Origin: Hybos culiciformis
Taxonomy: Eukaryota > Arthropoda > Insecta > Diptera > Hybotidae
Direction of reading: 5' to 3'
NCBI GenBank assembly: GCA_964007475.1
Contig: OZ023273.1
Span: 108,870,485-108,934,484, forward strand
Length of the DNA stretch: 64,000 nucleotides
Of the stretch, positions 1-10,589 are shown piece after piece. The notes under the pieces were generated by a model. That model ran no database searches. It saw nothing but the letters and a program-made list of their open reading frames with translations, and was not told the origin of the DNA. How positions within the stretch are numbered: the stretch's first letter is position 1; every line of letters begins with the position of its first letter. The translations under genes were made by a program, and so were the position numbers.

Positions 1-898
1 ATTTCGTGACTAAATCATCAATAAAAGAAAAAAATAAGAATGATTCACTTTGTACATCATTCAAACCAATGAATGTAATTTTTCATCCCAACTGCAAAAG
101 ATACTGCAGCACAACAAAAAACCAAAGGAACAAAATTTTTTAAATAAGAACTGATTCGAAAATCAAATAGATAACAAGCAAATACTAAGTGATTTACTAA
201 ATATCTAGTTGTTATTCGGAAGGCAGTCAAATTTACAAATATATAGTTGAAGTTATTTGACTTCTTGGAGCCAATTTCAAAATTGATTAATTTTATCATT
301 TCTTTATCCTACAACGACATCTTGTACATCTATGTATATTTGTTAGATTAATCACACCAACTAATTTATAAAAATATTAAATATATAAATCTTATTTCAA
401 TTCGAAACATTGTTTGAACATTTTTAATTAAAAATTAATCTAGCAATTTATTGTCGATCAATAATTTTATTAAAAAAATTTCTTTTGTATAATATATGTA
501 TAATAATTTAATAATGTTTTGAGCTACATAATCCAAATATCGCACCTGAGAGTAAAACTAAAAAAAAAAAAAAAAAGCTTTTGGCTTGTTCTTTTTTAAC
601 CCTGTTTTGAATGGAATCCTTTCGGAAGTTCTGAAAGGATTCCATTCAGAAGTTAGTTATTTAGCCAACAACCGTTTTTATCCCACAAAAAATTACATTC
701 TCTTGGAAAAACTTTTTCCGAAAAAGGACCTTGGTAATTGACTCCAAAACTGGTTTTGGAAGTAACAAGAGTATTATTCTCAAGATGAGATATATTAAAA
801 GTAATTACTATGACGGCTAAAATACGGCTAAAATAAAAAAAATTTAAATAAAACTAACATGAAAAAAATTAAAAATCTTTTTTCTTTATTTCGTTTGC
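1..898. other. AT-rich flank without a supported gene
   Basis: No exon chain could be built here. The only structured item is a hairpin at 609-647. A minus-strand reading frame over 57-299 is hydrophobic in part, but it has no partner exons or recognisable motif. Confidence 0.5.
609..647. repeat. Perfect 15-bp hairpin
   Basis: The arms at 609-623 (GAATGGAATCCTTTC) and 633-647 are exact inverted copies separated by a 9-nt loop. It lies about 250 nt beyond the stop of the minus-strand gene A, so it could sit in that gene's 3' flank. It could equally be a transposon relic. Confidence 0.8.
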
Positions 899-1984
899 TT
901 ATGGGTAAATATATTGATCGCAGTTAGTATTGTCTGTGTATTGTAAACCAGCTGTAAAGCCAATATTTTTTAAAGCATTTACAGATCTAGTTTGAACATC
1001 TTGGTCATATGCGTATTGAATCAGTGAAGTCCACACAATGCCCCCCTCTATAATTTTTAATTTTTAATTATTAATTTATAATAAAATGCTTAAAATATTT
1101 TAAATGTACCTGATATTGTTCCATCGGTATTTGTGAGACAATAGTAAAGTGTTGCTGCTTTTGGAGTCCAATCAACAAGTGTAAATTTGGCCGTTGCTAA
1201 AATAAAAATTTAAAATCTTTCTAATAAGACAAATAAAAAATAAATATTCTACTTATTAGACATAATGAATAATTTCTTACGTGGATAGAATGGTAAATAA
1301 AGTGAAAAGGCACCCGGAGGATTTGCATAAGTTTGAATATAACCATCTTCATATGTGAAAACATTAGTGCTATAATAAATAATGTTTTAATAATTATAAT
1401 TAAAAAATAAATTGAAAGCTAAATTTCTTGATATAATTAGTTAGGTACATGTAATAAAAAAGTAATATAATAAATATTATCTATTTAAATTACTCACGAT
1501 GTGTCGATAAAATGTCTAATGATTTTAGTTGTTCCATTGACCATAGTTATAAAGCTTGCAGTGAAACATTTCCCTCCTACTGGAAGATTAGAATCCAAAG
1601 ATCTGTGCCAAGCATTATCATCAAACTATAAATTAATAAAAATTTACTGAATTAAACGTTTTTGATTTTAATTATTTATTTACATTTATATATTATATTA
1701 ACATGCAAAATATAAATTACTAACCCGCGCAAACGTTCCGGCAACACCTGGTTTTGGTTTACATGGTCCTGGACCAGTTACTAATTGACAATTAACTGTA
1801 ACTATCACTCCAGCTAACATAATAAAACTAAAAACATAGGATAAAAAATTATAATTGCATATACGTATTAAAAATAATATTGAATAAATAATAAAACAGT
1901 ACAATATTAATTTAGTTTTTGAAAATACAGGTGGATTATAAACTTATGTATGGAAAAAAAAATAACATACTGTTTAAAATTCAT
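899..1984 (-). CDS. Lipocalin-like secreted protein, gene A
   Basis: This is a six-exon minus-strand gene of 189 codons: exons 1971-1984, 1725-1827, 1498-1625, 1281-1369, 1110-1196 and 899-1047, all with GT-AG introns. The first exon is only 14 nt (MNFK plus two bases). Residues 1 to about 19 form a signal peptide, so the product should be secreted. The N-terminal Cys follows in GPGPCKPK, the first-strand Trp is in DDNAW, and the barrel strand KFTLVDWTPKAATLYYC resembles the Y-x-V-L-D ... C strand of ApoD/NLaz-type lipocalins. Lipocalins bind small hydrophobic ligands; the ligand here cannot be read from sequence. It groups with genes B and C through the KPGVAGTF-like linker and shares exon lengths with every other copy in the cluster. 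A TATA/TCAGT promoter lies just upstream. The family assignment is inference; the exon model is strongly supported by homology to its neighbours. Confidence 0.83.
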
Positions 1985-2016
1985 GTTGATATAATTTTGG
2001 TCTCGATTTTTAGACT

Positions 2017-2054
2017 AACTGACTAAACCTAATAAAAAGATAAGCTTTTTATAC
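2017..2054 (-). promoter_or_regulatory. Core promoter of gene A (TATA + Inr)
   Basis: On the minus strand TATAAAAAG occupies 2054-2046 and an arthropod initiator TCAGTT occupies 2022-2017, which puts A+1 at 2020. The TATA starts 34 nt upstream of A+1, and the ATG follows about 36 nt downstream. Spacing and motifs match the promoters of genes B, F, G and H. Confidence 0.75.
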
Positions 2055-2347
2055 AATATGAAATTGCAATAAGATAAAAAAAAATAAAACTTCAACAACT
2101 AAATAAATAAATAGGTAGCAAAAATAAAATATTTAATATTCTATTAATATTTTCGAAAAAAATAATAATACGAACTACCAAAAATAAGACAACAACAGTG
2201 CAAAAAATAAAAAAAAAAGAGTTTGTTTCGGTCGGCTACAACTGTTTTAAATTTCAGGGCCACAAATTTTTATCCTTTTTAACAAAAACGATAGTTAATA
2301 AGGAATACTCTATTCTCGCCAACCATCAAAATTAACCTTATCTGGAT

Positions 2348-2640
2348 AGTCGGACATCATGGTGTAATGGTATTGCAATTATCATATGGCGTGTTCGGTC
2401 GTGGGTTCGATTTCCACCATCGACTGGAATTTTGTGTCAATTTTGGAATTTGTGTGAATTAAGTGTTTGTGTTGATTCTTCTTTCTATAATGTGCATTTA
2501 TTACAAGATTTGTATTTTCAAAGCCGATTTATGTAATTTTCCCCTTTGCTGAAATATATGGGTAAATAGCTGAACACCCGCCGTGTGCTGCATCGCGTCT
2601 GAATGAAATTAAATGTATTTTATTTATTTATTAATTGTAT
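2348..2640 (+). mobile_element. tRNA-derived SINE
   Basis: The tRNA-like head at 2348-2430 carries an exact Pol III A box (TGGTGTAATGG, 2360-2370) and a B box with one extra T (GGTTCGATTTCC, 2404-2415). The ends AGTCGGA and ATCGACT can pair as an acceptor stem. An unrelated body of about 190 bp follows and the element ends in an ATTTTATTTATTTATTA tail. Head, body and simple tail are the standard SINE layout. No clear target-site duplication was seen. Confidence 0.75.
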
Positions 2641-2885
2641 ATTTATCTCATTTTTTAATTGGATTAATTTGAATAATTTTTATTATTGTTATGCTCGAAA
2701 AGTTAGTTGGGATTCGATATGATGGAGCAATGGTGTATGCTATGACGTATCTGCGTACCTGAAAATCCCATTGCATAAAAAAAATGATAAGAAAACACAA
2801 GAGTGATAGGCCACCCGATGATTTGAGTATATATAAGTAATTCTCATTTTCAATCAATTCAAATAGAGCTTTCATTTCCAATTAA

Positions 2886-3241
2886 TCCAATAGTTCCGCC
2901 CTCACTTCTGCCCTCACTTCCGCCCTCACTTCCGCCCTCACTTCCGCCCTCACTTCCGCCCTCAATTCCGCCCTCACTTCCGCCCTCACTTCCGCCTTCA
3001 CTTCCACCCTCACTTCCGGCCTCACTTCCGCCCTCATTTCCGCCCTCATTTCCGCCCTCAGTTCCGCCCTCACTTCCGCCCTCACTGCCGCCTTCACTTC
3101 CGCCCTCACTTCCGCCATCATTTCCACCCTCACTTCCGCCCTCATTTCCGCCCTCACTTCCGCCCTCACTTCAGCCCTCACTTCCGCCCTCCTTGCCGCC
3201 TTCACTGCCGCCTTCACTTCCGCCCTCACTTCCGCCCTCAA
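2886..3241. repeat. 12-bp minisatellite array 1
   Basis: About 29 head-to-tail copies of CCGCCCTCACTT with scattered substitutions. It is far more GC-rich than its surroundings. Because 12 is divisible by three, several frames stay open and encode Arg/Ala/Glu/Val repeats, but no gene signal accompanies them. The same unit recurs in the opposite orientation at 5517-5922. Confidence 0.95.
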
Positions 3242-3244
3242 GGA

Positions 3245-4790
3245 ACAACAGGTGAAAATAAAAAAAAATTAAAATACAATATATTTTTTTTGATTATGAA
3301 TCAAGCACACATACAGAATTTCGTTACGTTAAGTGATGTTACTAATGTGATGTTTTCTAATTTTCTATTATTTCACACCTTTCTATTATTTCACACCTCT
3401 GTTTTCATTAGTCATAAGCCGCGTTATGGAACTACGTTCCAAAAACGTCCAATTTGGTTTTTTCGCGGTTTTCATTAACGACCGTATGACCTTTCTCTTG
3501 CCGAGATACACATTATGAGAAAGTTTAATATCAATCGGGCGTATAGTTTTTAAGTTTTTGGGGAACACACAAAAAAAAACGGACGATTCGTCTCAATACA
3601 ATTAGTCTAAAAACTATTCATCTAATAACAGTTTTTATGTATACAGTATACTACTTCTTTTGAGAAGGAAAATCGTTTGAAATATAGAAAAATAAATTAA
3701 TTAATATAAAACTATTATTTATATTATACCAAATGAAACTATATATATAAATTAAATAAATTTAAATTTAAAAGAAAACTTATTTTAATTTATTATATTT
3801 TTATATCGTCTATCAAATTTAATGTTAAATTTGGGTAAGAAAATAATTTAATGTCGTTGTATGTTTTGTAATTTTTGTAATTACTTGAAAATTGATTTTT
3901 TTTTTTAACTTGAACTGTTCCGAATTCAAATACATGCATAAATTTAGTGAATAGGGTTGTATAATCCCTGATTGTGGACAATTTTCGTGAATACTTAATT
4001 TGAGATTGAGACAAATTATTTTAGACGAATTGTTTAAGCCAAATTAATTTTAGGCGAAATGATTTTAGACGAAATGTTCTAAACGAATTGTTTTAGACGA
4101 ACTGCAAATTGCCCGCGAACAATCTTTTATATATATGTATATCACTAGCGGATCTAGACTAAGAGTAAGATGGGGGAGGGGGGGGGGGTATTTTTTATAC
4201 TATTTCAAGGAACTTTATAAATAATTTATTTTCAATCTCAGCTTTAATCCAGGATCAATGACAAGGACGTTGTGAAAATTATGATACCATTTTGCTTTAA
4301 TTTTGCACTAAAGAAATTTGTTATTGAGCTTCGTATCATTTTTAATTTGATTATTTAAGAATAGAAGAACAATCATCGACAAAAATCTTCATAAAAATTA
4401 AATTTTACTAACGAAGATAGTATATAGAAGTTTCAGCGTATCTAGCAGGAAATTTTTTTTGTTTGACATGATAAATTTGAGAGAATTTTTTTAATTCGAA
4501 TTTTTGATTGGAGATTTTTTTAAGACTGGATTTCATCAAAAATACGGTCATACTTTTTGTAAATGATTGAGTAAAAAAATATCAATTATTTCTTGTTTTT
4601 GTCCTTTTTTTTATTCTTCGAAACCAATGTTGTTTTCGTTTTCCTTAAAAAATTTTTCGATATAATAGGAGCAAAATGAAACTTACACTATAAATTCTGA
4701 AATTGACATAGAGATTTCGATTTTTCAGCAAACTTGGATACATAATTATTAAATACGAATAATTCTGTAATTATGAAATAACTAAATTTT
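3245..4790. other. AT-rich spacer
   Basis: No gene is supported. Around 4012-4105 short runs repeat a 'TTTTAGACGAA' theme (for example at 4019, 4062 and 4091). At 4145-4190 there is a 'GCGGATCTAGA' stretch followed by a G-run, similar in flavour to the CGGATC/G-run patch near 9525-9570. Both look like worn transposon ends. Confidence 0.4.
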
Positions 4791-4954
4791 TATTTTTGAA
4801 GTTTATACTTCTTTAGCGGCGTTTGATGAATTTTGGTAGAGGGTAAAAATCCATTTTTATGTAGAATTTTTCTCATAATCGTCATCATTTTTCTCAGAAA
4901 AATTAGAATCAGAATACTTATTTTTTTAATATATTTAAGAAATCCAAAATTATA

Positions 4955-5024
4955 TGGACAATGTGGCTTAGTGGCTTGAACATCAGACTGTAAGTTGAAG
5001 GTGCCTGGTTCGATTCCGAATGAC
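4955..5024 (+). repeat. tRNA-like segment 1 (A and B boxes)
   Basis: It has an exact A box TGGCTTAGTGG (4964-4974) and an exact B box GGTTCGATTCC (5007-5017). The anticodon arm reads CAGACTGTAAG, but its 3' half has lost two bases relative to the copy at 6985, so it is not a functional tRNA. It is part of a repeat rather than a cellular tRNA gene. Confidence 0.7.
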
Positions 5025-5177
5025 ACAAGATTTTTTAATTTCAAATATATGTATATATAGGGGCCAATATTACAAGCAAAAAAAAAACATATTCTACCAA
5101 TAAAAAAATTATGTTCAAAAAAATTAAAAATTATTATGTTCAAAAATATTAAAAAAATTAAAAAAAAAATGTATTCA

Positions 5178-5250
5178 TTGGGGAATCGAACCTGACACCT
5201 TCACTCTTATAGTCTGATATTCTAGCCACTAAACCATATAGCCCATATGA
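5178..5250 (-). repeat. tRNA-like segment 2 (A and B boxes)
   Basis: On the minus strand it has an A box TGGTTTAGTGG (5236-5226) and a B box GGTTCGATTCC (5192-5182). The anticodon loop would read CTATAAG. It is the inverted partner of the segment at 4955 and is repeated at 8747-8823. Confidence 0.7.
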
Positions 5251-5516
5251 TTTTGGATTTCTAAAATATAATAAAAAAATTCTAATAAACCATTCATTTT
5301 TTGAAGTTTATACTGTGGTGTATGATATAAATGAGTAATTCTGTAGGGGGTAAAAATTATTTTACTCATTCGAATTTCGAGTTAAAAAAAAACGACATGC
5401 TGTACCGTTTGAATACTCAAAAAAAATGAGTCCACTCAATAATCATTTGTTATTTATAAAAACAAAATAATTTGGGGCGAAAAATTTAAATTCAAATTAT
5501 TTTTTAAAAATATTTC

Positions 5517-5922
5517 GAGGGCGGAAGTGAGGGCGGAAGTGAGGGCGGAAGTGAGGGCGGAAGTGAGGGCGGAAGTGAGGGCGGTAGTGAGGGCGGAAAT
5601 GTGGGCGGAAGTGAGGGCGGAAGTGAGGGCGGAAGTGTGGGCGGAAGTGTGGGCGGAAGTGTGGGCGGAAGTGAGGTCGGAAGTGAGGGCGGAAGTGAGG
5701 GCGGAAGTGAGGGAGGAAGTGAGGGCGGAAGTGAGGGCGGATGTGAGGGCGGAAGTGAGGGCGGAAGTGAGGGCGGAAGTGAGGCGGAAGTGAGGGCGGA
5801 AGTGAGGGCGGAAGTGAGGCCGGAAGTGAGGGCGGAAGTGAGGGCAGAAGTGAGGGCGGAAGTGATAACGGAAGTCAGGGTGAAGTGAGGGCGGAAGTGA
5901 GGGCGGAAGTGAGGGTGGAATT
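5517..5922. repeat. 12-bp minisatellite array 2, inverted relative to array 1
   Basis: About 33 copies of GGGCGGAAGTGA with point changes and one- to two-base slips near 5783 and 5880. It is the reverse complement of the unit at 2886-3241. The open frames (Arg-Ala-Glu-Val or Gly-Gly-Ser-Glu repeats on plus, Leu-Thr-Ser-Ala on minus) follow from the unit length, and I do not call them genes. Confidence 0.95.
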
Positions 5923-6085
5923 ACCTGACCAAAAATTTTGGATAGGGAGCTATGGTTAGGGTCTTCCCTGCTTAAAATATGCAAAAAAAAAAGTTTTTTA
6001 AATGCGCCGGTGAAAAAAAGATTACCTGCCCAAAAGTAGCTAGCTACTTTTAGAGTCCTCCTGGCTCAAAATATAAAAACACACG

Positions 6086-6922
6086 AAGCAGTCATAGAAC
6101 TGCCGACAGAAGTTTATACTTAAAGATTTAAACTATGAAATAACAGTGGCTACAAATGATGGGCTGCTCAGTACAAAATATAAATTAAAATATTTTTATT
6201 TTAATTTATATTTTGTACTGAGCAGCCCGTCATTTGTAGCCACTGTTATTTCATAGTTTAAATCTTTAAGTATAAACTTCTGTCGGCAGTTCTATGACTG
6301 CTTAAATCTCAATTTGTGTAATACCTATTTTTTGTGTTAATTTTTCAAATTCGATTTTTGAGTATTCTAATTTTCTTTTTTGAGTATTCTTTCTTATTCT
6401 CCTACAATAAAATAAAAACAAAAACACACGAAGCAGTCATAGAACTGCCGACAGAAGTTTATACTTAAAGATTTAAACTATGAAATAACAGTGGCTACAA
6501 ATGATGGGCTGCTCAGTACAAAATATAAATTAAAATATTTTTATTTTAATTTATAAAATAAAAACAAAAACACACGAAGCAGTCATAGAACTGCCGACAG
6601 AAGTTTATACTTAAAGATTTAAACTATGAAATAACAGTGGCTACAAATGATGGGCTGCTCAGTACAAAATATAAATTAAAATATTTTTATTTTAATTTAT
6701 ATTTTGTACTGAGCAGCCCGTCATTTGTAGCCACTGTTATTTCATAGTTTAAATCTTTAAGTATAAACTTCTGTCGGCAGTTCTGTGACTGCTTCGTGTG
6801 TTTTTGTTTTTATTTTATTGTAGGAGAATAAGAAAGAATACTCAAAAAAGAAAATTAGAATACTCAAAAATCGAATTTGAAAAATTAACACAAAAAATAG
6901 GTATACCACAAATTGAGATTTA
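6086..6922. repeat. Nested foldback palindromes
   Basis: 6086-6303 is a near-perfect palindrome with arms of about 105 bp that start AAGCAGTCATAGAACTGCC. A second left arm stands alone at about 6430-6554. A third, longer palindrome runs from about 6555 to 6818. Sequence 6304-6425 is inverted at 6790-6922, so the second and third units sit inside a larger foldback. A decayed relative lies at 8960-9200. Very long arms with almost no loop and no ORF suggest a foldback or MITE-type element that has inserted into or recombined with itself. Confidence 0.85.
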
Positions 6923-6984
6923 ATATTATTTAGGAAAATAAATCAAAAATATTTTTTGTGTTTTTTTAGAAAGCTAAACTCATA

Positions 6985-7055
6985 TAGACAATATGGCTTA
7001 GTAGTAGAACATCAGACTGTAAGTCTGAAGGTGCCTGGTTCGATTCCCAATGACG
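6985..7055 (+). repeat. tRNA-like segment 3, Tyr(GTA)-like anticodon arm
   Basis: This is the best-preserved tRNA-like copy: A box TGGCTTAGTAG (6994-7004), an anticodon arm CAGACTGTAAGTCTG with a 7-nt loop CTGTAAG that would place GTA at positions 34-36, and B box GGTTCGATTCC (7037-7047). The flanks match the 4955 copy only loosely. Without an acceptor stem that I can pair cleanly, I treat it as a SINE or repeat head and not a tRNA gene. Confidence 0.6.
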
Positions 7056-7170
7056 AGTTTTTTGTGAAATATTTTAATTTTTTTTTTTTTTCATAATAAT
7101 TAGTTTTTTTGAGATATTTAAACAAACCAAAATGTTTTTATCAGCCACTAATTTATATTTTTTTTTAATT

Positions 7171-7229
7171 TTCTATATACATATTCTATATACATATTCT
7201 ATATACACATTCTATATACATATTCTATT
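7171..7229. repeat. 15-bp tandem repeat
   Basis: About four copies of TTCTATATACATA(T/C)A-type units in a row. Confidence 0.8.
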
Positions 7230-7337
7230 TTTGAAGCAAAACACAGAGCTAAGTAAAATTGTAGCAAATTTGGTGGCAAAGGTTATTGTTTGGTTCAAAA
7301 AAATTTGCAAATTAGGCGGTCTTTGATTTTTTATTTT

Positions 7338-7981
7338 AATTTATATAAATGGAAAAAACTTTTAATTAAAAAATAGTGTTTTATAATTTTATAATACATA
7401 TTATAAAATTAAAATGTAGTTAAAAACTTATTTGAGAACTTAGTTGAAAACTGCAAAATTTCATATATGAATTAATGCAATTGAATATTGCTATAAAATG
7501 GATGTAAAAAATATTGGAAACGTTGACAGATGCATAAATTTAAGTATCGAGATCCTATTTCATTTTAAAAATCTAATTGTGAAAAAAAACTATCCTATTC
7601 AGAAATCAGTTTTTCGATAGCGAGTTGAATGAACTATTTTTCAATATTGTGGGCAGCGTTATTTCAATTTATATAAATGGAAAAAACTTTTAATTAGTGT
7701 TTTATAATTTTATAATACATATTATAAAATTAAAATGTAGCTAAAAACTTATTTGAGAACTTAGTTGAAAACTGTAAAATTTCATATATGAATTAATGCA
7801 ATTGAATATTGCTATAAAATGGATATAAAAAATATTGGAAACTTTGACAGATGCATAAATTTAAGTATCGAGATCCTATTTCATTTTAAAAATTTAATTG
7901 TGAAAAAAAAACTATCCTATTCAGAAATCAGTTTTTTAATAGCGAGTTGAATGAACTATTTTTCAATATTGTGGGCAGCGT
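7338..7981. repeat. Two-copy tandem duplication, unit about 325 bp
   Basis: 7338-7655 and 7663-7981 are almost identical, both running from 'TTTAATTTATATAAATGG' to 'ATTGTGGGCAGCGTT'. The first copy has an extra 'AAAAAATTA'-type stretch near its start and only a few substitutions elsewhere. The unit contains a shorter palindromic motif TTTTATAATNNATTATAAAA. No coding content was recognised. Confidence 0.9.
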
Positions 7982-8604
7982 TCTGAAATATTCACAGCTT
8001 TTTCGTGCACAATAGAGTTAACATAATCTTGTGATCATTCATAAAAAATTTAGACACCGGATAATAGGTATATCACTAAAGTCCCAACTAATTTTCAAAC
8101 ATGTTTTACCACTTACTATGACAAGACAGTTATATGTATATACTATATATGTATTTAAACAAGCATTTGGTTTATCCTGTTGTAGTTAATAAGATAATAA
8201 ACGCTAAAAAAGTACGAATTTCCCGGGAGAAAAATAAGTAAGAAAAGTGATCACATTTCATTTCATGTTTCATGTTTTTGTTTTATTTTTTTTACAGAGA
8301 TCATGTAACCACTAAAGTTATAAACATTATATCCTATAAAACAAATTTATAATATTGGACGCACTAAAATCGTTACAAATAATTTTATTAAAGCCTTGAG
8401 AAACAACATAGGTATATTTTGGCATTGATAGTATAGATATCGATCAAGTAATTTATCATTATAGGTTTTATCGGTTCAAAATATGCAAAAAAAAATTTTT
8501 TCAAAATAGGTAGCTCTGGTGAAATAAATATTACCAGACCAAAAATTTTGGGTAGGAATTCATAATTATCGTACTTTGCTGCTGCATGGCACTTTCACAC
8601 TTTT

Positions 8605-8878
8605 TTAATTTCAAATATATGTATGTATAGGGCCCAATATTACAAGCAAAAAAATTACATATTCTACCAATAAAAAAATTATGTTCAAAAAAATTAAAAA
8701 TTATTATGTTCAAAAAAAATTAAAAAATTAAAAAAAAAATGTATTCATTAGGGAATCGAACCTGACACCTTCACTCTTATAGTCTGATGTTCTAGCCACT
8801 GACTAAGCCATATAGCCCATATGATTTTGGATTTCTAAAATATAATAAAAAAATTCTAATAAACCATTCATTTTTTTG
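8605..8878. repeat. Second copy of the tRNA-arm repeat
   Basis: It matches 5030-5300 along its whole length, including the internal 'CAATATTACAAGCAAAAAAA' stretch and the minus-strand tRNA-like segment (8747-8823). That segment's A box is interrupted by a 4-bp GACT insertion here. Confidence 0.85.
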
Positions 8879-8939
8879 TTTTTATTTTATTGTAGGAGAA
8901 TAAGAACGAATACTCAAAAAAGAAAATAAGAAAAGAATT

Positions 8940-9205
8940 AGAATACTCAAAAAAAAACAGACGAAGCAGTCATAGAACTGCCTACAGAAGTTTATACTTA
9001 AAGATTTAAACTATGAAATAACAGTTGTTACAAATGATAGGCTCAAAAAGTGAGTAAAAAATGCAAATTAAAATAAAAATATTTTAATTTATATTTTTGT
9101 CTGAGCAGCCCATCATTTGTAGCCACTGTTATTTCATAGTTTAAATCTTAAGTATAAGCTTCTGTAGGCAGTTCTATGACTGCTTCGTGTTTTTTTTTTT
9201 ATAAT
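8940..9205. repeat. Decayed copy of the foldback palindrome
   Basis: The arms 'GAAGCAGTCATAGAACTGCC' (about 8963) and its inverse ending near 9187 are recognisable, but the interior has diverged and the arms carry several substitutions. It is older than the 6086-6922 copies. Confidence 0.8.
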
Positions 9206-9209
9206 ATTT

Positions 9210-10505
9210 AGTATATTGTGATTTTATGTTATTGAAAAAATAAGTTCCTTTCATTTTCAAGTATTCACATGTTCAATGGTACAAAATAAAACAAATAGTT
9301 CTAAGAATTTTGTTATTTAATAAAATAAATTGATATTATGTTAAAAGTTTGCCTTAAAAATTTAGCTTTGACTAAAAACATGACTGAATTTAGTTTTAAA
9401 AATTGTTGACTGACTCTTTTATTTTCGAATTGAATCCAAGTTAGCTTTATTGTTAAAAGTTTTGCGTTTTCTTATTAATTTTGGAAGTGTTTGTTTTTTT
9501 TGTTATTTTCTCTTCTTTTTTTCTGGAAGGGGGGTTTTATCCCCAAATCCCCCCCAGGATCCGCCAGTGATGTATATAACAGATTGTATATAACTGTAAA
9601 TGTTGAAATAACATATGAAAGAAAGTATTGCGAACCTATCCATGTTACGACGGTTGTATTTATACAAAAACTATAATCCTTAAGATAATGTTGAAATATT
9701 GTAAAAAGAATTCTGTAAAATAGAACTTCCATAAAACAATATGAGCGACAAACAGTTTCAATTCTAACCTACGGTTTTTTCCCGAAATGTGTTGTGTGAA
9801 GAAACGTTGTAATGTCTCCTGCTCCAGAGAAACGAGCGAAAAGTTACTTAATTATTTTTTGTAAAATATTTTAAAACACAAATAATTAAAAAGAAAATCT
9901 TTTTTAAACTTATTATTAAAATATTTCTTTTCTGTTTTTCTTCTACAGGACTTTTGATTATTATATTTATAAATTAGTTTGATAAGAAAAAAGAAACATT
10001 TCCTTCTTCCTTTACTTTAAATACAATTTTGTTGAGAACAATTTTCCAACCACTTACAACATACACAAATATATTTAAAATCAGAACGAAAATTCTCCAA
10101 AATTTAAAAATATTATATGTAGGTATGTTTTTTAGAACTAATTTACAAAAATCTATGTATAATAAAACCTGCTAATATAAAGTAAATCAATGAAAAAATA
10201 GTTTAAGTTTGGTTTAGAATAAATCGGAAAATGTAACAGTATGTTATGTGGGATTGATGATACTTTTATTCAATCCACACAGAATAATAATATTGAAATG
10301 AATGTTTTAAGAATTCATTAACATGACAATTAACTAATACTGGATATAATTATCAGAATTATTTTGATATATATTTCAGAATTCGAAATTGATAACAGCT
10401 GAATAATATTTTACTAATTTTCTTAGAAAGTTATTTTTATTAATTGTGAAACTTATAATTAAGAATTTTGTTTTTTTTTTTTGCAAACATTTTATTGAAC
10501 TTTTA
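9210..10505. other. Spacer upstream of gene B
   Basis: No gene was seen. At 9525-9570 there is a G-run/C-run stem with 'CCAGGATCCGCCAGTG' beside it, resembling a worn transposon terminus. Confidence 0.4.
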
Positions 10506-10511
10506 AAAACA

Positions 10512-10548
10512 TATAAAACAAAATGTTTTTTTTACTGACAAGTCAGTT
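10512..10548 (+). promoter_or_regulatory. Core promoter of gene B (TATA + Inr)
   Basis: TATAAAA at 10512-10518 and TCAGTT at 10543-10548, with A+1 at 10545, 33 nt after the TATA start. The ATG at 10590 follows a 5' leader of about 45 nt. Confidence 0.75.
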
Positions 10549-10589
10549 GGTTTGAAAGAGGCAAAGGATAAAAAAACACCAAAAAAGTG

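Larger units (their letters stand above)
4790..5345. repeat. Inverted-repeat element with paired tRNA-like arms
   Basis: Two tRNA-like sequences face each other (4955-5024 plus strand, 5178-5250 minus strand), each flanked outward by a copy of an 'AAATCCAAAAT(T/C)ATATG' block. The outermost sequence 'TTTTTGAAGTTTATACT' occurs in direct orientation at both edges (about 4794 and 5299). The interior and right arm (5030-5300) recur almost unchanged at 8605-8878. No coding capacity was seen, so this is a non-autonomous repeat of unknown class. Confidence 0.7.

Noticed and set aside
57..299. Minus-strand 80-codon frame as a membrane protein exon
   Set aside because: No flanking splice chain or known motif; AT-rich sequence produces such frames often.
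1698..1904. Start of gene A at the upstream in-frame ATG (MYCFIIYS...)
   Set aside because: That extension lies in intron 1. The 14-nt microexon at 1971-1984, matching the other copies, with a TATA/TCAGT promoter, explains the start better.
2882..3241. Open frame of 119 codons rich in Arg-Ala-Glu-Val
   Set aside because: It is the 12-bp minisatellite read in frame. There is no promoter, intron or non-repeat domain, and equivalent frames exist on both strands of the sister array at 5454-5984.
2886..5922. CRISPR-like array
   Set aside because: Units are contiguous 12-mers without spacers, and the genome is eukaryotic.
6985..7055. Genuine tRNA-Tyr gene
   Set aside because: Related degraded segments occur three more times inside repeats and I could not pair a proper acceptor stem, so a repeat head is more likely.
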